Both the position numbers and the translations under genes were made by a program. The notes beneath the pieces were generated by a model. The model was not told the DNA's origin. It worked only from the letters and a program-made list of their open reading frames with translations, and made no database searches. Shown piece after piece: positions 1-9,100 of a stretch of 33,308 nucleotides of DNA. The DNA comes from Bacteroidota bacterium (lineage in GTDB: Bacteria > Bacteroidota > Bacteroidia > Cytophagales > Cyclobacteriaceae): contig JACPVX010000028.1 of NCBI GenBank assembly GCA_016191555.1, positions 1 to 33,308 on the forward strand, given 5' to 3'. Positions within the stretch are counted from its first letter, which is position 1. Every line of letters begins with the position of its first letter.

Positions 1-1
1 T

Positions 2-1450
2 GTATCGGATATATTTGGTCAAGGGACTGCATATTGGTTTGGTTTGGGTGCATTGTATGATGAGGAGGGTGATGACAGGTATCAGTCATATCAGTATTCT
101 CAAGGTTCAGGAGTTCATTTGGCGCATGGAATATTATGGGATAAAAAGGGAGATGATGTTTATATATCACATGGAGTTTCCCAAGGGTGCGGGCATGATA
201 TTGCCTTTGGTGCATTGTTAGATGAAAACGGCGATGATTCATATATGGCTGAAAGTTTGTCATTAGGTGGCGGAAACGCAAATGCAGTATCATTATTTAT
301 TGATGAAATCGGGGATGACGGTTATGTAGCCCGTCATGCTTCTACTACTATGGGATTTTCAGATTTCAGAAGGAATTATGGGATGATTGGAGTCTTTGCC
401 GACGGTGGCGGCAAGGATTACTACGGTGAGACGACTCGAAATAATTTGACAACGAAGAAATCTACTTTCGGTATATTTGCAGATGTTGAATTGAATAAAA
501 AGCCGGATTTAATAAAGAATGAACCGGCTCTTACACCGCCGGATTCATTGAAAGAGCAGCTTCACAGTACTATTGACAGTCTGTTTATTCAATCTTCGGC
601 TGCACCTCAGAAATATCAATATAATGTAGAGCCTGCAAGAACATTGATAGTGGAAATGGGCGCACAAGCCCTGCCTTTTTTGGCTGATAAATTAGCTACT
701 GAATCGCCCCGTGAACGTCTTGCATTGGATGTAATTTTACCACGGATTTTTGATAAAGATACAATTTCAGTCAAAACATTACTATTGGATTCTTTGAATT
801 CGCCGATATTTGAAACTGTTGCAATGAGTGCAGTTATTCTTGGACGGAAGAAAGTACAGGAAAGTATGCCTGTTTTTATTGAGCTGCTCAATGACAAGGA
901 ATGGCGCATTAGGGCGTTAGCAGCCCAACAATTGGGCGAATTAGGTAACAAAGAAGCGGCATCCATGTTGGCAGTACAGCTGCAAGACATTCATCCGTAT
1001 GTTCGCGCAAGAGTTGCATATTCAATAGTTCAGCTTATGCCTGATAATGTTATAGATTTGGTAAAACCATCGTTTTTAGACGAAGAGCAGGTAGTACGTA
1101 ATAGTATTGTGCAATCTCTCAAAAGACAAAAACTTACTAAAGAGACATTACTTAAAACAGTTTTTTCTAAAGAAGTACCCGAGAAAGTGCGACTCGAAGT
1201 TGCTGATATTTTCATTAGTATTGAAGAATGGGCGGATACGACCGATAAAAATGTATCGAAAGATATAGCTGAGCTCATATCACGTCAGCCCAAAAAAGTA
1301 CGCTTTGCTCTTTATAAAACTATAAAGGTATCAACGAAACAGCTATGGGCTGATGTACTTGCTGAATGTAGAAAAAATGAAACGGAGCAGGATTTATTAG
1401 AAGTCTTACCTGCAAAAGTAGAAAAGAAAAAAAAGAAGGTAAAGAAATAA
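2..1450 (+). CDS. HEAT-repeat protein with N-terminal DxxGDDxY repeats (5' partial)
   Basis: The reading frame is open from base 2, so the true start lies outside the window; the TTG at 44 is only an internal codon. Two regions are visible. The first about 140 residues consist of a 27-residue repeat with the core 'D..GDD.Y' followed by a Ser/Gly-rich 'S.G.G' half (ALYDEEGDDRY, ILWDKKGDDVY, ALLDENGDDSY, LFIDEIGDDGY, VFADGGGKDYY). After a Pro-rich linker, roughly residues 200-440 form helical HEAT/PBS-lyase-like repeats ('EWRIRALAAQQLGELGN', 'HPYVRARVAYSIVQL'). The tail is Lys-rich. HEAT repeats generally form protein-binding solenoids; the acidic repeat may bind calcium, which is inference. 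No catalytic motif is visible. The function is unknown, and location cannot be judged because the N-terminus is missing. No clear terminator follows. Confidence 0.85.
   Translation, partial: VSDIFGQGTAYWFGLGALYDEEGDDRYQSYQYSQGSGVHLAHGILWDKKGDDVYISHGVSQGCGHDIAFGALLDENGDDSYMAESLSLGGGNANAVSLFIDEIGDDGYVARHASTTMGFSDFRRNYGMIGVFADGGGKDYYGETTRNNLTTKKSTFGIFADVELNKKPDLIKNEPALTPPDSLKEQLHSTIDSLFIQSSAAPQKYQYNVEPARTLIVEMGAQALPFLADKLATESPRERLALDVILPRIFDKDTISVKTLLLDSLNSPIFETVAMSAVILGRKKVQESMPVFIELLNDKEWRIRALAAQQLGELGNKEAASMLAVQLQDIHPYVRARVAYSIVQLMPDNVIDLVKPSFLDEEQVVRNSIVQSLKRQKLTKETLLKTVFSKEVPEKVRLEVADIFISIEEWADTTDKNVSKDIAELISRQPKKVRFALYKTIKVSTKQLWADVLAECRKNETEQDLLEVLPAKVEKKKKKVKK
44..425 (+). repeat. 27-residue (81 bp) DxxGDDxY protein repeats
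   Basis: Three consecutive 27-residue units starting at ALYDEEGDD, ILWDKKGDD and ALLDENGDD are exactly in register. A fourth (LFIDEIGDD) is 33 residues long, and a degenerate fifth reads VFADGGGKD. The end of another unit (GQGTAYWFGLG) is visible before base 44, so the array extends to the left of the window. Confidence 0.75.
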
Positions 1451-2402
1451 AGTTTGTTCCTCTTTTAGCTTGTATTGTCGGTATTGTCAAGTGTCCGAAC
1501 AGAAAAATTGAAAGTGTGAAATAAATTACACAACTGTTTATTATGTCTGACAGAGATTTGCTGCTGTTTTGTGTATGGTAAGATGAATGTATTGAAGGTA
1601 CTGAAATGCTTAAAAAAGCTATTTCGCTAAGAGTTAAACTATAATTTTGCGGCTCTTTGATAAAATTGAAAATATGAAAGGATGATAAGGAACTCCAAGC
1701 TACTCCCTGATCGTTGATGTTTTTGATATGAGAGCCGGTCTCGTTATATGTGCACCAATAATTGTAGTGTAGAAAATTTGTGATGTGGCAAGTGGTGTAA
1801 GGGAAATAACGATAAAAGCTATAGCAAAGGTAATCGGTAAGTACGGAATTGTTTTCAATTAGAATCAAGTCGAATAGGTGAATTATCAGTAGATGTATTT
1901 GATTTTTCTTGTAGGACAAAAAGGAGCGGAATAAAGAGTTTCATGTTTTTAATTTTATTTTAAGACCTAAAAATCATTGAATGAAATTAAATGCAGGTTC
2001 ATTTCGATTGGTGAAAAAATAATAGGTCAAACAACAAACTTGTTTTGATATTATGAATAATTTTAGTAAGTTCACGTTGATTTAGAATAGAGAGGACTGT
2101 TTAACAGTAAGAAGCCGGCTAATCGAATTTCAGGCAAATAAAATATGCAGTTTTGTAAACATCATTAATCATTGATGGTAACAAATGTTTTTGATTGACG
2201 GGGTTTTATAACAAGAGAAAATTTAGTAGTTTCTTATGTTGGTTTCGTGCAGTTTTTAAAATTTGGAATAATTATTGCTGAACTGAAATGGTTTGGAAGT
2301 TCTGCGTATCTAAAATTGAGTTTTTGGACGGAAAATTAATATAACAGAGAAAATTATAATATAAATGGTTTTTCAACATCTTTTAATAGTAAGGAGATAG
2401 CA
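1451..2402. other. Intergenic gap, no convincing gene
   Basis: About 950 bases of AT-rich sequence. A stop-free stretch exists on the - strand (1320-1919), but it overlaps the 3' end of the HEAT gene, has no ribosome binding site and resembles no known protein. No tRNA, strong terminator or long repeat is seen. The last about 15 bases carry the ribosome binding site of the next gene. Confidence 0.6.
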
Positions 2403-2987
2403 ATGAAATGTTTAGCCAATAAAATGCTTGCAATGATGCTCTTAGCATTGGGATTGACAGCCGTAGTAAATGTTACTGCGTTTGCTCAAAATCCGGTAGG
2501 TAGTACGCAGATAAAGTGGTCGGTGGTTTCTTCCGGCGGAATAGTTGGTGCAACGTCCGGTAATCAATATAGAGTATCTGCTACTATTGGTCAGCCGTCA
2601 ATCGGAAACTTATCTGCGGGCGGTAAAAACTTTGATTTAGGTTTTTGGGCCGGAGTAGCTCTGCAAGATATTACAGGTGTACAAGGCGAACCTGAGCCAA
2701 CAATGTCAATATTGTCCAATTATCCTAATCCATTTGTTGGAAATACGACCATCAGATATAATCTCCCGGGTGCAGGAAATGTAACATTGAAAATCTATGA
2801 TATGGTTGGTAGATTAGTCCGTGTTCTGGTTGATGAATATCAAGCCGGTGGCGAGCAAACTGTAAATTGGAATGGAAAAGATGGCGCGGACGGTGAGTTA
2901 AGTGCAGGTTCATATACCTATGAATTAGTGATGATGGGTACGTCAGGAAATCTTCGTCAACGCCAGCAAATGATGTTAACGAAATAA
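2403..2987 (+). CDS. Small secreted protein with T9SS type A C-terminal sorting domain
   Basis: A 194-residue protein. Residues 1-29 are a clear signal peptide (basic start, hydrophobic core, 'AFAQ' cleavage region). Residues about 34-88 hold the 'WSVVSSGGI...YRVSATIGQPSIGN...FDLGFWAG' motif that is common in short T9SS cargo proteins of this bacterial group. From about residue 104, 'NYPNPF' opens a FlgD-like/T9SS type A domain ending in 'SAGSYTYELVMMG...QQMMLTK'. It is probably exported by Sec, passed through the type IX system and attached at the surface or released. AAGGAG at 2391-2396, six bases before the ATG, fixes the start. It precedes the giant repeat gene with a 199-base gap containing inverted repeats, so the two may be separate units. 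The exact role is unknown. Confidence 0.85.
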   Translation: MKCLANKMLAMMLLALGLTAVVNVTAFAQNPVGSTQIKWSVVSSGGIVGATSGNQYRVSATIGQPSIGNLSAGGKNFDLGFWAGVALQDITGVQGEPEPTMSILSNYPNPFVGNTTIRYNLPGAGNVTLKIYDMVGRLVRVLVDEYQAGGEQTVNWNGKDGADGELSAGSYTYELVMMGTSGNLRQRQQMMLTK

Positions 2988-2999
2988 TGTGTGAATGCT

Positions 3000-3060
3000 C
3001 ATGCAAAATCATTTGCATGGATTTTGCTGAAAATATTCAAAGCAAAGCAAAATTCATTTT
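3000..3060 (+). terminator. Possible terminator hairpin(s) after the small T9SS gene
   Basis: A perfect 8-base stem (CATGCAAA/TTTGCATG at 3000-3007 and 3012-3019, loop ATCA) is followed by GATTTT. A second 8-base stem with a 17-base loop (ATTTTGCT/AGCAAAAT, 3021-3028 and 3046-3053) follows, with a short T-rich tail. Neither has a long U-tract, so termination may be partial. Confidence 0.4.
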
Positions 3061-3186
3061 GGTATGATTTTTGTTTTGTGCGTCTGCAAATATTGTGAAG
3101 TTTATAATCACAATAGAACAAAGAATTTAAAAAAAATTGTATAATCATATTAGTATTTTTTAGTTTTACTTAATTAGGAGTATAGC

Positions 3187-6100
3187 ATGAAGAAAAGTTT
3201 TCTTATTGGTCTATTAGCCGCTTGCGCATACATTCTACCTGCGGGTAGAGTGGAGGCACAGGTACCTAAGCTAATGACCTATCAAGCTGTTTTAACAGAC
3301 GGTAGCGGGGCACCGATTACAAAAAATCAAGGTGTAACGTTTAAGATCTACGAATTAGAAGCCGGCGGAAATGTTCTATGGCAAGAAACTCAGCAGGTAA
3401 GTCCTGCTCCGGGTGGATTGATTAATGTGGTGTTGGGGCAGTACACACAAATTGATCTTCCTTTCGACAGACCATATTGGTTGGGTATTTCTATTGAAAA
3501 TGCTCCTGAACTTATACCAAGAGTGAGATTGACAACATCTCCTTATGCGTTCAGAGCAATGTACGTAGATACAGCTAACTACGCAATGCATACAAAGCAC
3601 GCAGACAGTGCGACTGTAGCAGGTAGGGCACTTCCTTTCGGACCTGCCGGCGGTGATTTAGCCGGATCGTATCCAAATCCTACACTCCGTGACGGTGCTA
3701 TCAATGCTGCAAAAATTCTTGACTTCTCGATTACTCAAGTTAAATTTGCTCCCGGTGTAACTCTTCCTCCGAGCGGACCTGCGGGCGGTGATTTGACAGG
3801 TGATTATCCGAATCCTCAAATTGCTGAAGGTGCTGTAAAGACAAACCGTATTTACGATAGTGCTGTAACAACACAAAAACTACGTAACGGATCTGTAACA
3901 AGTGAAAAAATCCTTGACGGAACAATCCTTCAACAGGATATTGCTAATTTCACAATTATCAATACCAACATCGCTCTTAATACAATCAGACCTTCGAATA
4001 TGGCAACTGCTCCTTCGAGAGTATTGCAAAACAGACTTCTTATGGGATGGGGACCAACGGCAGCAGACAGCATGGTGTGGTTGAATGAGCCAAGTGCTGC
4101 TGAACAAGTATTGCACTGGGATGGCGCAACACTCAGCTGGAGAAAAGTACCGCCTGCATCTTTCAATACATTGGCTGCAAGTGCTGCTTCAAATACACAA
4201 ACAACTGTTAACAGAAACAGACTTCTTATTGGTATTGATCCTGTAAGTGCAGGTACAATGGGTTGGTTGAATGCTCCTACTAGAAACGAATATGTTCTTC
4301 GTTATAACGGAACAACAGATGTAGTAGAATGGGCTGCAAACAATAAGTTGTCATTCCCGATTGACGGCGATACTACAATCAATACAACTCTTGCTCCTGC
4401 AATGATGCGTTTGACAAACCGTGGTAATGCCCCAACTGTTATCCTTCAAAACATAAATGCTGCCGGTGCAAGTACTGCCCAAGGTTTGCAAGTGAATATT
4501 ACACAGTCAACTGATATAGGAAGCTTGGTTCCAAGTGCTAATGCAGTTCAAGTTACCAATGCTGGAACAGGTGCAGGTGTCTCTGTGACTGCGGCCGGTA
4601 CAGGCGCAGGTGTTACAGTTGTTGCATCAACAGGTCAGGCAGTTAATGCGGTTGTAGGTAATACAAATACAGGAGCTGCTGTTAATGTTGTTCATCCAGG
4701 TACAAGCGGAACAGGTATTGCGATTTCTATACCTAACGGAGCTGTTGCTGCAGCTGCTACAGGTCTTTCGATTACAAGTTCTGCTCAAAACGGAATAGGT
4801 GAAGTTATTAATATGTCTGGTACTGTTTCGACGAGTACAGGCTTGAGTATAAATCACACAAGTCCATTAGGTGTTGGTGAGACAATAACTACAGTAAATG
4901 GTAATGCGTTAAATGCAAATTCAACTGGTGGAACAGGTGTTAATGTTTCAACAGGTTCCGGTTCTGGTGTAGCTGTAACTTCTACTTCGGGTCGTGGTGT
5001 GGTTGTAAGTATGCCTGCAGGAAACTCTGCAAATGGTGTTGATGTAACTCCAGGTACTGGTGGAACAGGCGTTAGTGTAAACGGAACTAACGGTGTTGGT
5101 GTTAGTGTAACAACTACTGCCGGTAACGGTGCTAATGTTACTACAACATCAGGTACAGGTGTTAATATTACAACAGCATCAGGTACGGGTGCTGCAATCA
5201 CTTCAACTTCAGGCGCAGGTGCTACCATTACAATGGGTGCAGCTAACGCTTCTACCGGTGAAACAATTACTCATAGCGGTTCAGGCGTTGGTTTGAATGT
5301 AGGCATAACTAATGCTGCAAATTCAAGCAACGCGGTAACAATTGCAAATAGCGGTGCAGGTACAGGTGTTGCTCTTACTCAAAACATGGGTGGAAATGCG
5401 GCTCCCGGTATCTCTGTAACTCGTGCAGGCAGCGGAGCGGGCATCCAAGTTAATAACAACGGTACAGGTAACGGACAGGAAATTAATCAAAACGGTGCAG
5501 CCGGCGGTGCAGGTAATGGATTGATTGTAACTATGAGCGGTGCTGCTACATCCGGTAACGGTGTATCGATTGTCAGCAACAATAGCGGTTCGGGTTCTAT
5601 GATTACAAAATCAGGAACAGGCAATGCTGAAACTATTGTTAACACTGGTACAGGTAATGCTGTTAATGTTACAAATTCAGGTGCTAACAATGCAGTTCAA
5701 ATTCTTCAAAATGGAACGGGAAGTGCACTTACAGCAACTAACAACAGTACAACTCCTACATTGAATATTATCAACAATTCTGCTTCTCCTCGCGTTGCGA
5801 TTAGAACAGAAGGTAACATTCAAATCAATAGCCTTTTGACAACCGGTGATAATAATATTCAAGTTGGTACAGGAATTACCAACGGTTCATCTACATTCCT
5901 TAACGGTGTGTTTGTAAATAACACTCCGGGTTACGGATTGCAAGTTGGTGCGGGGGCAACAGCGTTCACAGTAACAGGGTCAACCGGTGCTGTAAATGTT
6001 GGCGGTCCATTGACAGTAACAGGAACAACCACCCTTAATGGTGGCGAAACAATTGTTGGTGCATTCACACAATCAGGTGGTAATGCTTCTATTTCTGGCG

Positions 6101-9100
6101 GTGCAACTAACAGTTTCGGTACTGCAGCTAACGCTTTGAATACAATCGGTAATGTAGGCGGTACTAACACAATTAACGGTACAAATATTTTAAGTGGTAA
6201 TACTTCAGTTGGCGGTACGCTTGGTGTAACAGGTGCAACAACATTGAATAGTTCACTTGCAGTAATAGGCGGATCGACATTCACCGGTGCTACAACTCAT
6301 AACGGTGGTTTGACAGCAACATCAGCAACTGTAACCGGTGCATTTACACAATCCGGCGGTAATGCTTCTATCTCAGGCGGAACGACAAATAGTTTTGCAA
6401 CAGGTGTTGCCGGTGCTACAAATAGCTTCGGAACAGGCTTGAGTGCAAACAATACAATCGGTTCGCTTGCCGGTACAAACACTATTAACGGCTCTACAAA
6501 CACTGTAAACGGTACTACAAATGTAAACGGTAATACAGCAGTAACCGGAACACTCAGCTCAACAGGTGCTACAACACTTGCAAGCGGAAGCGGTTCGTTG
6601 ACGGCAGGTAATGCAGGATCACTGAACGTTATTACTGGTGCTTCAACTACCATTAACGGTGCATCTATCGTGAACGGTACTTCAACAGTTAATGGTGCAT
6701 TCACAGCAACAGGTAACACTGTTTTGGCTTCTGCAGCCGGTGCTACAACAACAGTTGGTAATGCAACCGGTGCTGTAAACATTAACGGTTCAACAAACAC
6801 TATTACCGGAACAACCAATAACATTAACGGAACAACCAATAATGTTGCAGGTACTTTGAATGTAAATGGTAATACAACTGTTACAGGTACTTTGACATCA
6901 ACAGGTAATACGACACTTGCAAATGCAGCTGGTTCGAACACAACGATTGGTAATGCAACTGCAACAAATACAATTACCGGTGCATCAAATGTTATAAACG
7001 GTCAAGTAGATGTCACAGGTAATACAAACTTACTTGGAGCATCAAACCTGACAGTTGGCGGTAACTCAACAACTTTTGGTAATTCAACTGTAGGCGGTAC
7101 ATCACAGTTCTTCAATACGATGGATGTATCAAGTGCTTCAGGCAGCCAAACAGGTAACTTTACCAACACAGGTACAGGTCGTGCATTAAATGGTACAAAC
7201 AGTGATATTACAACCCCGACAGCTGAATTCACAAATAATACAGCAGGCGGAATGGGATTAAGAGTAAACGGTTTGTCGAACTTGAATGGTAATACAACTA
7301 TTACAGGTAATTCAACAACTACCGGAAATGCACAAGTTAACGGTAACTTGAATGTAACGGGAACAATTACTTCAGGCAGCACAACTTTCAGCAGTGCAAA
7401 TGATCCAACGGTAACAATTACAAATACAGGCGGAAACAGAGCATTGCTTGTATCAACAAGCAGTGTAGCCAATGCAGCAATTTCTGCAAGTAATGCAAAT
7501 GCAGCCGGAAACGCTATCGCAACTACTTCGGGTAATGTTAATATCGGTGGTGCAGGTAACTTAGCAGTAACAGGCGCAGCTACCGTAACCGGTGCTTCAA
7601 CATTAGCAGGCGGTGTAAATAGCGGATTGACAGTAAACACAGGTAACTTTGCAGTTACAGCAGGAACATCCACAGTAAGTGGCGCATCAACAGCTGCATC
7701 CTATACAACAACTGCTAACGGCGGCATTACAGCAAATGGTTCTGGTAATATCAGCACAACAAGCGGTAATCTTTCAACCGGAACAGGCAATGTAGCAACG
7801 ACAAGCGGTAATGTAACAGCAGGCGGTATAACTCTCAATGGCTCAACAAACCAAATTTCCACTTCAAGTAATTCAAGTGCGAACACTGGATCATTGACAA
7901 ATACAAACGCAACAGGAACAGGTTTGTTGGTGTCGGCAACAGGTGCAACAGGAACCGGCATTAGTGTTAATGCACTTGCAGGTCAAAATGCTATTAATGT
8001 AACAAGTGGTAACATCAATGTAGCAGCACCCGGCAATGTAACAATCGGTGGTAACTTAAATGCATCAACGATTACAGGTACATTTGTAGGTGTAATTGCT
8101 GCAACAAGCAACAATGCAACTCCTGCAGTTTCAGCAACAAACACATCAGCTAATGACGGTGTTCGTGCTTCTTCAAACGGTGGAAATGCAATCGCAACTA
8201 CTTCAGGTAATGTAAATATCGGTGGTGGCGGTAACTTGGCTGTAACCGGCGCAACAACTTTAACTGGCGCATTGAATGCAAATGGTTTGGTTAATGCAAA
8301 TGCAGGAATCACAGTTCCAACAGGTCAGGCAGTTGCAGTGAACGGTACTTCTACTCTAACGGTAGGTACGGGTGCTACAACACTTGGAGGAGCACTTGGT
8401 GTAACAGGTACTACAACACTTAACGGTGCAACAATAGTAAACAATACAACAACATTAAATGGCAATACATCAGTAACAGGTGCAAATACATTTACAGTTG
8501 GAACAGGTGCTACAACACTTGGCGGCAGTTTGACAACAGCAGGTGCAACTATTAACAACGGTACAACAACAATGAATGCCAATGCATCTGTAACAGGTGC
8601 AAATACATTCACAGTTGGAACAGGTGCTACAGTTCTCGGCGGCAGTTTGACAACAGCAGGTGCTAACATAAACAATGGTACAGTTACAAATAACAGTACA
8701 ACAACATTGAATGGTAATACATCTGTAGCCGGAGCAAGCACATTCACAGTTGGAACAGGTGCTACTTCATTAGGCGGTACACTTGGTGTAACAGGTATTA
8801 CAACACTTGCAAACTTGTTGAATGCAAACGGCGGAATAGCTGTTCCAAGTGGGCAAGCAGTTAATATCAACGGTAACTCTCCTCTAACAGTAGGTACAGG
8901 ATCAACAACATTAGGTGGAACTTTGGCTGTAACAGGTACTACCACACTTAATGGAAATACATCAGTAACAGGTGCAAATACATTATCAGTCGGAACAGGT
9001 GCTACTACTCTTGGCGGAACACTTACAGTAGCCGGTTCTACTACACTTAATGCAGCTACAAATACTGTTAACGGTACTACACTTAATGTAACTACTGATA

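Noticed and set aside
1320..1919. 199-codon open frame on the - strand
   Set aside because: It overlaps the 3' end of the HEAT gene, has no ribosome binding site, and its product has no recognisable domain or ordered composition.
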